DNA from: BOG-908 sp965199235
Lineage (GTDB): Bacteria > Pseudomonadota > Alphaproteobacteria > Acetobacterales > Acetobacteraceae
DNA length: 64,000 nucleotides
NCBI GenBank assembly: GCA_965199235.1
Contig: CBDAQU010000002.1
Span: 2,914,001 to 2,978,000, forward strand
Direction: 5' to 3'
Below the pieces are notes generated by a model. It saw only the letters and a list, made by a program, of their open reading frames with translations, searched no databases and was not told where the DNA came from. Of the stretch, positions 17,115 to 24,915 are shown piece after piece. Position 1 is the stretch's first letter; each line of letters starts with the position of its first letter. Made by a program: the position numbers and the translations under genes.

Positions 17115-17483
17115 CTAGCGTTTCACGGCCGGGACGCCTGCGCGCCGCAACTCAGCCTTGTCGATTTCCTGCTGCAGGAAGAAGTTGAGCGCCGTACGCA
17201 GCACGACGATGGCGCCTAGTTGCCCGATCTCTGTCCAGGTGGGTGCGACCGCCGTTCGCAGGATGTCCGCCCCCAGCTCCAGCTCGAGTGCCACAGCCAA
17301 CCAGCGTCCGAGCCGCAGGCGGACCGCCTCCTTGGCGTCCGGCTCCCCGGCGACCATCCGTCCGGGCACGAACAGCACCAGGGCCCGCAAGGTTGCCTCG
17401 ATCGCGGCCAGGCCGATCAGCAGCGCCGCCGCCGCCTCCACGCCGCCCGCCAGCAACAGGGTCGCCTGCTTGAGGAGGTCCAC
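17115..17483 (-). CDS. DUF1622 family membrane protein
   Basis: A 122-residue protein starting at GTG 17483, directly abutting the TGA of the DUF2254 gene, which indicates translational coupling. It has two or three hydrophobic segments (about 8-40, 60-80, 88-103). The pattern VRLRLGRWLAVALELELGADILRTAVAPTW, written here in outline, together with NFFLQQEI is characteristic of DUF1622. Function is unknown for the family. Its place between DUF2254 and an MscS channel points to a membrane or envelope-stress role. Confidence 0.85.
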   Translation of the reverse strand: MDLLKQATLLLAGGVEAAAALLIGLAAIEATLRALVLFVPGRMVAGEPDAKEAVRLRLGRWLAVALELELGADILRTAVAPTWTEIGQLGAIVVLRTALNFFLQQEIDKAELRRAGVPAVKR

Positions 17484-18806
17484 TCAGTCCATCCCGTCGT
17501 CACTCAGCGCGCCCAGCGCGCCGTGTCGGCGGACCGCGGCGAACCTGCGATGGCGCAGGCGAACATCCCCAAGGTCGGCCGCGGTGGAGACGTCGCGCTC
17601 GGCATCGCCCAGGACCAGGTCGGCGTGGCGCTGCAATTCGGCCAAGCGGCTGGCGTCGCGCTCGCAGCCGGCAACCGCGGTCAGCACGTCGAGCTGGTGG
17701 ATCAGCACGGCGGCGTTGCCGGCGGCGTTCTGCCGCAGCATGTGGAACATGGCGTCCGTCAGGCCGCCATAGCCGATGGCCGGCACAACCAGCACCGCGC
17801 GCCCGTCATGTAAACTCACCCCGCCGGACAGATGCAGCCTGGCCACGTCGCACAGGGCCGCTCCCAGGCGATCGAGCACGCTCATCGCCGTGTGCGGATC
17901 GTTGATGCCGGGCGACAGCGCCCGCACGCCCACCTCGACCAGCTGGCGTATGGCGAACTCAAGGTCGCCGGCGCTGATCCGTTCGCCGCCTACGGCCGTG
18001 GCCGTGCGGATGGCCGCAGCCGCGCCGTCCACCGCCGGTGTCATGACCGCGATTGCGGCGCCGGGGAACACGTAGTCCCCGGGGCGCACAAGCAGGCGCA
18101 GCGTGGTGCAGTGCGCGGCTGCCCAAGCAGCCAGGCCGGTGTCGTCGAGCTGTTGCAGGTAGCCGCGCCGTGGATCGGTGACCGGCGTGGCCGTGCGCCA
18201 GGTCGCCGGCTGCGGCGGCGCCGGCTGGGGTTCCGCGTGCATCAGGCGGCTGATCGCCCGGCGCACGTCCTCGCTGACCAGCTCGATGACGGTGTCCACG
18301 TTGATCCGGCCGGCCATGTGGCCGACGAAAAACACCAGCGTGGCCACGCAGACGAACGCCAGCAGGATGGCGATGCTCAGCGACAGATGCGGGACGAACT
18401 CGCCCTCGCCATGCGTGCGTACGGACCGGAGCACCATCAGCGCGTAGGAAAACGTGCCGAGAAAGGCGCCGAGAGACAGCTGGTTGCCGCGGTCCCGGGT
18501 GAAGTTGCGCAGCAGGCGCGGACCCATCTGCCCCGCGGCAAGCGAGAGCGCCGCGATGGTGATGGAGAACACCGTGCCGGCGACGCCGATGGTGGACGAC
18601 GCCACCGCGCCCAGCAGGGTTCGCGCGCCTGTGCCGCCCCCGTTATAGAGCCAGGGACTTTCGATCAGCCATCGCGGCACGAAACCGCTGCGGTCGACCG
18701 CCACCAGCCCGACACCAAGCAGCACGCCGCCAACGACCATACCGCCTGGCAGCAGCCAGAACGTGTCGCCCAAGGTGGCGAGCAGCTTGCGGAAACGGGC
18801 CTTCAA
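17484..18806 (-). CDS. DUF2254 family membrane protein
   Basis: A 440-residue predicted inner-membrane protein with four hydrophobic segments in its first half (about 15-38, 65-90, 112-130, 145-170). The conserved stretch SSTIGVAGTVFSITIAALSL and the GPRLLRNFTRD element identify DUF2254. The C-terminal half is soluble and has the family segment LVEVGVRALSPGINDPHTA. No activity is established for the family. It heads a minus-strand operon with DUF1622, MscS, SDR and the broken GH15 gene. Confidence 0.88.
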   Translation of the reverse strand: MKARFRKLLATLGDTFWLLPGGMVVGGVLLGVGLVAVDRSGFVPRWLIESPWLYNGGGTGARTLLGAVASSTIGVAGTVFSITIAALSLAAGQMGPRLLRNFTRDRGNQLSLGAFLGTFSYALMVLRSVRTHGEGEFVPHLSLSIAILLAFVCVATLVFFVGHMAGRINVDTVIELVSEDVRRAISRLMHAEPQPAPPQPATWRTATPVTDPRRGYLQQLDDTGLAAWAAAHCTTLRLLVRPGDYVFPGAAIAVMTPAVDGAAAAIRTATAVGGERISAGDLEFAIRQLVEVGVRALSPGINDPHTAMSVLDRLGAALCDVARLHLSGGVSLHDGRAVLVVPAIGYGGLTDAMFHMLRQNAAGNAAVLIHQLDVLTAVAGCERDASRLAELQRHADLVLGDAERDVSTAADLGDVRLRHRRFAAVRRHGALGALSDDGMD

Positions 18807-18880
18807 TCAGCTTCCAGTCTGCGTGGCGGTGACCCGGCGGTGTTGGCTTTCCTGCGTGCCCTGGCTGCCAGGACCGTGTT

Positions 18881-18924
18881 AGAGCAATGTCACGCAGGCT
18901 GGAATGGTCGGAGTGACATTGCTC
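18881..18924. repeat. REP-like hairpin, AGAGCAATGTCAC family, copy A (perfect stem)
   Basis: GAGCAATGTCAC (18882-18893) and GTGACATTGCTC (18913-18924) form a perfect 12-bp stem around a 19-base loop. Related copies, including the loop GC(A/G)G(G/A)CTGG, occur at 47947-47992 and 61787-61833, all intergenic. Confidence 0.8.
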
Positions 18925-18990
18925 GAATAGGGCGAGCTGTCCCGACGAGGATGTTGGCCGGAAAGACATGGCCCGGCACGCGCAAGACAC

Positions 18991-19065
18991 TGGCTGGGGC
19001 GGGAGGATTCGAACCTCCGCATGGCGGAATCAAAATCCGCTGCCTTACCGCTTGGCGACGCCCCA
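18991..19065 (-). tRNA. tRNA-Gln (anticodon TTG)
   Basis: On the minus strand the sequence runs from TGGGGCG (acceptor 5', at 19065) to CGCCCCA, discriminator G and encoded CCA (18991). The T arm has GGTTCGAATCC, and the anticodon loop TTTTGAT carries TTG, reading CAA glutamine codons. It is 75 bases including CCA. Its first 21 bases are also the last coding bases and stop codon of ispE on the same strand. Confidence 0.96.
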
Positions 19066-19983
19066 ATCGTGCTCGTCATTAGGTGTGCCGCGCGGCCCCG
19101 TAAAGTGCTCCTGCCACAGCGGGCCGCCCCAGCACCACCAGCCGGGCCGGGCGAGGGCGGCGGCGGCGGCGGCGGCCTGACCGGCGCTGGGAAACAGGCC
19201 GAAACAGGTGGCGCCAGACCCGCTCATCCTGGCGAGGCCGCAGTGTTGCGCGTGGCCAAGGGCGGCGAGCACGTCACGGAGCGGCGGGCACAGCGTTGTG
19301 GCCGGCAGCTCCAGGTCGTTACGTTGCCGCGACAGGTCGGCGGCCATCGAGGCGAAATCGGCCCAGGCAGGCGGCAGGATCAGCGGCGGCGAAAACGCGC
19401 CGGCGCGGGCCCCGAACACCGATGCCGTCGGAAGGGCGACGCCGGGGTTGATCAGCACGATCCCGCACTCAGGCATCCCGGGCGCCGGCGAGAGATCCTC
19501 GCCGATCCCCGCCATGCGGCGCGACGCGGCGTCGAGGCATACGGGGACGTCGGCGCCCAACGACGCCGCAATCGCGTGCAGCTCGCCTGGGGTGGGCGAC
19601 AGGCGCCAGAACGAGGCGAGCAGGCGCAGGGCGGCGGCGGCGTCGGCCGAACCGCCGCCGATGCCGGATGCGACCGGCAGATGTTTGTCCAGGTGCAGCG
19701 CGGCTGCGGCGTCGACCCGGCAAAACTCGGCCAGCGCGCGCGCGGCCCGCAGCACCAGATTGTCCGGCTCAGCCGTCAAACCGCGGGCGAACGGGCCGCC
19801 CAGCGTCAGGCACAGGCGCTCGGCAGGCGAGGCTGCCAGGCGGTCATGCGCGCCGGCGAACACCACGAGGCTGTCGAGCAGGTGGTAGCCGTCCCCGCGC
19901 CGGCCGGTCACGTGAAGGGCAAGGTTGACCTTGGCGGGAGCCGCCTCGCTCAGCACGCGCAAGCTGTTTGTGCTGGCGAGCAT
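19045..19983 (-). CDS. ispE: 4-diphosphocytidyl-2-C-methyl-D-erythritol kinase
   Basis: IspE phosphorylates CDP-methylerythritol in the MEP isoprenoid pathway. The start ATG 19983 (MLASTNSLRVLSEAAPAKVN) gives a 312-residue protein; the frame is open further upstream without motifs. GHMP-kinase features are APAKVNLALHVTGRRGDGYH (about 15-34), the ATP-binding glycine loop PVASGIGGGSADAA (about 110-123), the Asp region LGADVPVC, and the C-terminal MSGSGATCFG. The last residues (DWGVAKR) and the TAA stop are encoded inside tRNA-Gln, so the two genes overlap by 21 bases on one strand. The protein is slightly longer than usual at the C-terminus. Confidence 0.93.
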   Translation of the reverse strand: MLASTNSLRVLSEAAPAKVNLALHVTGRRGDGYHLLDSLVVFAGAHDRLAASPAERLCLTLGGPFARGLTAEPDNLVLRAARALAEFCRVDAAAALHLDKHLPVASGIGGGSADAAAALRLLASFWRLSPTPGELHAIAASLGADVPVCLDAASRRMAGIGEDLSPAPGMPECGIVLINPGVALPTASVFGARAGAFSPPLILPPAWADFASMAADLSRQRNDLELPATTLCPPLRDVLAALGHAQHCGLARMSGSGATCFGLFPSAGQAAAAAAALARPGWWCWGGPLWQEHFTGPRGTPNDEHDWGVAKR

Positions 19984-20021
19984 GCGTGTCGTGGTTGAAG
20001 ATCGCTCGAAGCGATAATGCT

Positions 20022-20423
20022 CTACGCCTTCCGCCTGGCCAGCATGCCGCTGCAGATCACGTCCAGCGCGGTGACGCCGGCGAGCGAGACGAGGGCCAGC
20101 GCCGCGCTGGCCCGGCGTGGGCCGCGCAACCCGAGCGCCGCGGTGGCGATGTCCAGGGCATCGCCACCCACGCGGCCGTACACCCAGTATGTCGGGTTGC
20201 GGGAGCGCAGGATGCCGATGCCCGTGCCGATCTCGCGCAGCCCGTAGCTGCGCACCAGCGATTCCTGCCCGCGCAGGCCAAGCAGCCGGGTCAGCACGCG
20301 CGGCAGCAACAGCTCGACCGTGCCGAGTGCGATGGAGAACCAGCCCAGGGCCTGGGCGAGCTCGATGGGCGCAGCGCCAGCCTGGTTTCGAGGCCGTTGG
20401 ATATCGACGATCGTTCCTGGCAT
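20022..20423 (-). CDS. Small multi-spanning membrane protein of unknown function
   Basis: A 133-residue protein with start ATG 20423 preferred because GGGAG lies about ten bases ahead; an upstream ATG at 20456 is in frame. Hydrophobic segments occur near residues 25-45, 85-100 and 103-122. The pattern LGWFSIALGTVELLLP, then VRSYGLREIGTGIGIL and YGRVGGDALD, is common in alphaproteobacterial membrane proteins, often as a leader part of cyclase/dehydrase-type proteins. It lies 38 bases upstream of ispE on the same strand. Confidence 0.72.
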   Translation of the reverse strand: MPGTIVDIQRPRNQAGAAPIELAQALGWFSIALGTVELLLPRVLTRLLGLRGQESLVRSYGLREIGTGIGILRSRNPTYWVYGRVGGDALDIATAALGLRGPRRASAALALVSLAGVTALDVICSGMLARRKA

Positions 20424-20527
20424 CACGTGTCTCCCGCAGCAGGCCGCGGCCTGCATGCTCCGATCCTGGTCGATCGAAAGCTCCCGACCTGGTTAACGGC
20501 ACGCGCGGCGCCGCGTTGCCGCCCGGC

Positions 20528-22135
20528 CTACGGAGTGGCGCTTTTCAGCCGCCCCTCTATCCTCGCCTGCTCGTCGGCATCGGGCTTGAGGACCAGCGCG
20601 CGGCGCCATTGCTCCTCGGCCTCCAAGTGTCGGCCGACGGTCCAGTAGGCGTCGCCGAGGTGGCCGGTGATGCTGGCGTCCTCCGGCTCCAGTTCGGCGG
20701 CCTTTTCCAGCAGGCGCAGGGCCTCGTGCGCGTCGCCCAGGCGCAGCTTCACCCAGCCCAGGCTGTCCACGATGGCGCCGTCGTTGGGGCGGGCATGCAG
20801 CGCGCGCTGGATCATGTCCTCCGCGGCGGGCAGGTTCTGGTTGCGGTCGGCCATCGAGTAGCCCAGGAAATTCAGCGCGGACGGCTGGTCGGGCGACAGC
20901 TCCAGCGCCCGGTTCATGTCGGCCTGCGCGCGCGGCCATTCGTGCAGCCGTTCCAGCGCCGCCCCGCGCGCGTAGAACAGCGTCCAGTCGGACGCGACCG
21001 GGTGCGGCATCAGGGCGATCGCCTGGTCGTATGCGGCGACCGCGCCGGAGAACCGGTTTTCGCCGGCGAGCGTGTCGCCGAGCTGGGCCAGCGGCTCCGG
21101 CCGGTCCGGCATGGCAGCGGCCAGCCTGGTCAGCACCTCGACCGCCTTTGGCGCCCGGTCGTCTCGCGCGTACAGCGCGGCCAGGCGAAGCTGGACGACC
21201 GGGGAGAGCGGTTCGCTCGTGGGGATACGTTCCAGCTCCGCCGCAGCTACGGTCCACTGGTGCCGCGCGCCGGCGATTTCGGAGGCCAACAGGTGCGCCT
21301 CCGCCATGTCCGGAACCAAAGCAAGCGCCACCTTCACCAGCAGCTCGCCGGCGTCGTGGTCGGCCTCGCCCGTGGACGCTGCTGCAACCTCGACCAGCAC
21401 CTGCGCCAGCGCATAGACGGGCGCCGGTGCGCGCGGGTGGGCGAGTGCGGCGACCAGGCCGGGCTGGGCGATGGCCAGCTCCGGCGTTGCCTGGACCGCC
21501 TTGGCCAGGGTTGCGCGCGCGCCCTGCACGTCGCCGCTGCGCGCCTGCCAACTGGCCAGGATCTGCGCGAACTGCAGGCTCGGCTGGGTCTGTGCCTGGG
21601 CCAGGTCCGTGTAGAGACGCTGGGCCAGCCCGTCGCGATGCGCGGCGTCGGCGATCATGGCTGCGTGCAGCAGGGCGACGGTGCCGAGGCGGTTGTTGGT
21701 GAGCGCCGGCTGCAAGGTGTCCATCGCCCGGTCGGACTGCCCCTGCGCCTGCTGCGCCCAGGCGACCAGAAGCGGGCGCAGCGCGTCCGACAGCGGCTGG
21801 TGCGGCAGTTCGGCAAAGCCCAGCTCGGCCTGCGGCCAGTTGCCGTCATGCGCGGCGTTGGCGGCCAGCAGCAATTGCGCGAGCGGGTTGGCGGGCAGGT
21901 CGCGGGCCAGACGCGGCGCCTCCGGCGAACCTGCCAGAAGGGAGAGCACGAACGCGTCCTCGCGCAGCTCCATGTTGCCGGGGTCGGCCGCCAGCGCGTC
22001 CTGCATGCGCGCCGCGGCGAACGGCAGGTCGCCCTGATGGGCGGCGAATTGCGACACCAGGTAGTCCGCCGGGTGCGCGGCCCGGGCAGCGGTGGCGAGC
22101 AGGGTGGCGGCCAGGGTCGCTGCAATTCTGTTCAT
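20528..22135 (-). CDS. Tetratricopeptide-repeat protein, probably periplasmic
   Basis: A 535-residue protein with a short signal peptide ending around AAHPADY (residues 18-20). It is followed by many TPR helices: clear units include GDLPFAAARMQDALAADPGN, QPSALNFLGYSMADRNQNLP and DAHEALRLLEKAAELEPEDA. This layout is common in alphaproteobacterial exported TPR scaffolds. No catalytic motif is seen. It lies upstream of the small membrane protein and ispE on the same strand, and the ETF-QO gene is upstream of it. Confidence 0.88.
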   Translation of the reverse strand: MNRIAATLAATLLATAARAAHPADYLVSQFAAHQGDLPFAAARMQDALAADPGNMELREDAFVLSLLAGSPEAPRLARDLPANPLAQLLLAANAAHDGNWPQAELGFAELPHQPLSDALRPLLVAWAQQAQGQSDRAMDTLQPALTNNRLGTVALLHAAMIADAAHRDGLAQRLYTDLAQAQTQPSLQFAQILASWQARSGDVQGARATLAKAVQATPELAIAQPGLVAALAHPRAPAPVYALAQVLVEVAAASTGEADHDAGELLVKVALALVPDMAEAHLLASEIAGARHQWTVAAAELERIPTSEPLSPVVQLRLAALYARDDRAPKAVEVLTRLAAAMPDRPEPLAQLGDTLAGENRFSGAVAAYDQAIALMPHPVASDWTLFYARGAALERLHEWPRAQADMNRALELSPDQPSALNFLGYSMADRNQNLPAAEDMIQRALHARPNDGAIVDSLGWVKLRLGDAHEALRLLEKAAELEPEDASITGHLGDAYWTVGRHLEAEEQWRRALVLKPDADEQARIEGRLKSATP

Positions 22136-22217
22136 CAGGGCAGCCTAGACTGGCGGAACGGCGCTGTCAGCATGACGGGTGGCCGACATCGCGGCGGGCG
22201 CACGCTGGCGGCGTGGA

Positions 22218-23846
22218 TCACATGCCGCCAGGATAGGCCGGTCCTCCGCCGCCCTCGGGCGCCGACCAGTCGATGTTCTGCGTGGGGTCCTTAATGTCGC
22301 ACGTCTTGCAGTGCACGCAGTTCTGCGCGTTGATCTGCAGACGAGGCTGGCCTTCCTCCACGCCCACCGCCTCGTAGACGCCCGCCGGACAGTAGCGGCT
22401 CTCCGGGCTGCGATACTGCTCCCAGTTCACGCCCAGCCAGCGCCCGGGATCGCGCAGCTTGAGGTGGACCGGCTGGTTCTCCTCGTGGTTGGTGTTGCTG
22501 ATGAACACCGAGGACAGGCGGTCGAACGTCAGCTTGCCGTCCGGCTTGGGATACTCGATCTTGGGCGAGTCGGCGGCCTTGTTCAGCACCTCGTTGTCGC
22601 GGTGCTTGTGGTGGAACGTCCAGGGCGCCTTGCCGCGCAGGATGAACGTGTCGAGTCCTGAGTAGGCCATAAAGCCGTAAAGTCCGAACTTGGCGAAGGC
22701 GGGACGCAGGTTGCGCCCGTGCTTGAGCTCCGGATACAGCCAGCTCGCCTTCACCTTCCCGGTGTAGGCGGTCAGCTCGCCCGTGCGGTCGCCCGTCAGC
22801 GCGTCCGCGGCTGCCTCGGCGGCCAGCATGCCCGACTTCATCGCACAGTGCGTGCCCTTGATCTTCGGCAGGTTCAGGAAGCCGGCGGCGTCGCCGATCA
22901 GCGCGCCCCCCGGGAACGTCAGCTTCGGGATCGACTGCAAGCCGCCCTCCGACAGAGCACGCGCGCCGTAGCTGATGCGCCGCCCGCCCTCGAAATGCCG
23001 ACGCATGTGCGGGTGCGTCTTCAATCGCTGCATCTCGTCGAACGGAGATAGCCAGGGGTTGGCGTAATCCAGGCCGATGACGAAGCCGAACGAGACCAGG
23101 CCGTCACCGAAATGATAAAGCCAGGAGCCGGCATAGGTGTTCCTGTCCGCCGGCCAGCCGACGGTGTGCATGATGAAGCCGGGCTTGTGGTTCTCGCGGG
23201 GGATCTCCCACAGCTCCTTTATGCCGAGCCCGTAGGTCTGGGGGTCCACGCCCTTGCGCAGGTCGAAACGCTCCATCAGCTGCTTGGACAGCGAGCCGCG
23301 GCAGCCCTCGCCGAACAGCGTGTACGCGGCGCGAAGCTCCATGCCTGCCGCGTAGTTGGCGCCTCGCTCTCCCTCCTTTGTCACGCCCATGTCGCCGGTG
23401 GCCACACCGACCACCCTGCCATCCTCGACCAGCAATTCGGCCGCAGAGAAGCCCGGGTAGATCTCCACGCCCAGCGCCTCCGCCTGGCGGCCGAGCCAGC
23501 GGGTCACGTCGCCAAGGCTGACGATGTAGTTGCCGTGATTGTTCATCTGCGGCGGCAGCACGGGAAATTTCAAGGCGAACCGCTTGGTGAGGAAGACGAA
23601 CTGGTCCTCGCTCGCCTCGGTATGGATCGGGGCGTCCAGCTCGCGCCAGTTGGGCAGCAGCTCCTCCAGCGCGCGCGGCTCGATCACCGCGCCGGACAGG
23701 ATGTGCGCGCCGACCTCGCCCGCCTTTTCCACCACGCAGACGGCGGCATCGGGGGCGAGCTGCTTCAGCCTGATCGCCGCCGACAGACCGGCGGGACCGG
23801 CGCCCACGATGACCACGTCAAACTCCATCGCCTCGCGATCGCTCAT
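22218..23846 (-). CDS. Electron-transfer flavoprotein:ubiquinone oxidoreductase
   Basis: A 542-residue enzyme passing electrons from ETF, fed by acyl-CoA and amino-acid dehydrogenases, to ubiquinone at the inner membrane. ATG 23846 is chosen for the family-like start MSDREAMEFDVVIVGAGPAG and an upstream AGGACAGG. The FAD-binding GAGPAGLSAA motif is at about 14-23. The middle has the ETF-QO signature IKELWEIP and the quinone-site region HFGDGLVSFGFVIGLDY. The C-terminal 4Fe-4S site is formed by CPAGVYE and NCVHCKTCDIKDPTQNI. Length is normal. The ETF subunits are not in the window. Confidence 0.95.
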   Translation of the reverse strand: MSDREAMEFDVVIVGAGPAGLSAAIRLKQLAPDAAVCVVEKAGEVGAHILSGAVIEPRALEELLPNWRELDAPIHTEASEDQFVFLTKRFALKFPVLPPQMNNHGNYIVSLGDVTRWLGRQAEALGVEIYPGFSAAELLVEDGRVVGVATGDMGVTKEGERGANYAAGMELRAAYTLFGEGCRGSLSKQLMERFDLRKGVDPQTYGLGIKELWEIPRENHKPGFIMHTVGWPADRNTYAGSWLYHFGDGLVSFGFVIGLDYANPWLSPFDEMQRLKTHPHMRRHFEGGRRISYGARALSEGGLQSIPKLTFPGGALIGDAAGFLNLPKIKGTHCAMKSGMLAAEAAADALTGDRTGELTAYTGKVKASWLYPELKHGRNLRPAFAKFGLYGFMAYSGLDTFILRGKAPWTFHHKHRDNEVLNKAADSPKIEYPKPDGKLTFDRLSSVFISNTNHEENQPVHLKLRDPGRWLGVNWEQYRSPESRYCPAGVYEAVGVEEGQPRLQINAQNCVHCKTCDIKDPTQNIDWSAPEGGGGPAYPGGM

Positions 23847-24000
23847 CCTGTCCGTCCTTGGTTGGTGGTCTTGGTCACGTCTTGGTTGACGTATTAGGTA
23901 GGCAGGTGCCGCAAGTGAAGAGGACGGCGATGCCTGGCTCCGGCCATAGCTAGGCGGATTGCCGGTTTGCGCAAACCGGGCCTGCCGGTTAAACGCGGCG

Positions 24001-24774
24001 ATGGACATGCTCGCCGCCTTGCGGCTGCAGATCGAGTGGGGTGCCGACGAAGCGCTGGACGACCACCCGATCGATCGGACGCTCGCGCCTGCGGCGCCCG
24101 CGCATGCGGCCGTCCAGGCCCCCGTTCACGCGCCAGTCGCTGCCGCCCTCTCCGGTCCGGCCGCCCGGGCGCAGGCCGCCGCGGACGGCGCCAACACGTT
24201 GCAGGCGCTCTACCGCACGATGGCGGGCTACCGCGAGTGCGCTCTGGCCGCGACGGCGACCAAGCTGGCAGTGGCGGACGGCAACCCAGCATCGGGGCTG
24301 GTGCTGGTGGGCGAGGTGGCGGGCGCCGAGGAGGATCAGCAGGGCCGCCCCTTCGCAGGGCCGGCCGGCCGTCTGCTGGACGACATGCTCGCCTCCGTCG
24401 GGCTGACCCGGCAGCATCTGCTGGTCGCCAACATGGTGCCCTGGAGACCCCCGGGCGGACGCGCGCCCACCGACACCGAGGTGCAGATCTGCACGCCGTT
24501 CCTGTGGCGCCACCTGACCCTGTTGCGGCCGCACACCATCGTCACCCTGGGCGCCCTGCCGGCCCGTGTGCTGACCGGGCGGGCGGAGACGATACGGCGC
24601 CTGCGAGGCCGGTGGCAGTCCGTGCCGGTTCCCGGGCTTCCCGCGCCGATCGCGATGCTGCCTATGTTTAATCCGTTGTATTTGCTGCGCTCTCCGGCGT
24701 CAAAAAAAGACGCTTGGGCAGACCTTGTCGCACTGCGGCGCTACTTGGACAGCAACTTACGACAGTCTAGGTGA
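24001..24774 (+). CDS. Uracil-DNA glycosylase, family 4/5 type, with His-to-Asn change in the catalytic motif
   Basis: A 257-residue base-excision repair enzyme divergent from ETF-QO. ATG 24001 is preferred over the more upstream in-frame ATG at 23959. The first part (to about 65) is Ala/Pro-rich. Core motifs are YRECALAATATKLAVADGNP, GEVAGAEEDQQGRPFAGPAG (the usual GEAPGADED with Pro to Ala), and ANMVPWRPPGGRAPT. The second catalytic motif, normally FHPAYLLR, reads FNPLYLLR with Asn224. Family-4 enzymes remove uracil from DNA; the Asn is reminiscent of Mug (NPSGLS), so specificity or rate may differ. Confidence 0.9.
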   Translation: MDMLAALRLQIEWGADEALDDHPIDRTLAPAAPAHAAVQAPVHAPVAAALSGPAARAQAAADGANTLQALYRTMAGYRECALAATATKLAVADGNPASGLVLVGEVAGAEEDQQGRPFAGPAGRLLDDMLASVGLTRQHLLVANMVPWRPPGGRAPTDTEVQICTPFLWRHLTLLRPHTIVTLGALPARVLTGRAETIRRLRGRWQSVPVPGLPAPIAMLPMFNPLYLLRSPASKKDAWADLVALRRYLDSNLRQSR

Positions 24775-24915
24775 AATCTACTGGAACGTTGCAACCTCGA
24801 TATCTTGCTTTTGCCGCATGAACACGCATCAGAGCTTGCCACATTCCTGCCTTGATTGAGCGATCATTCGACGAAGGGTTGCGCCCGCTGACAAAATACT
24901 GTTTACGCCGCCGCC

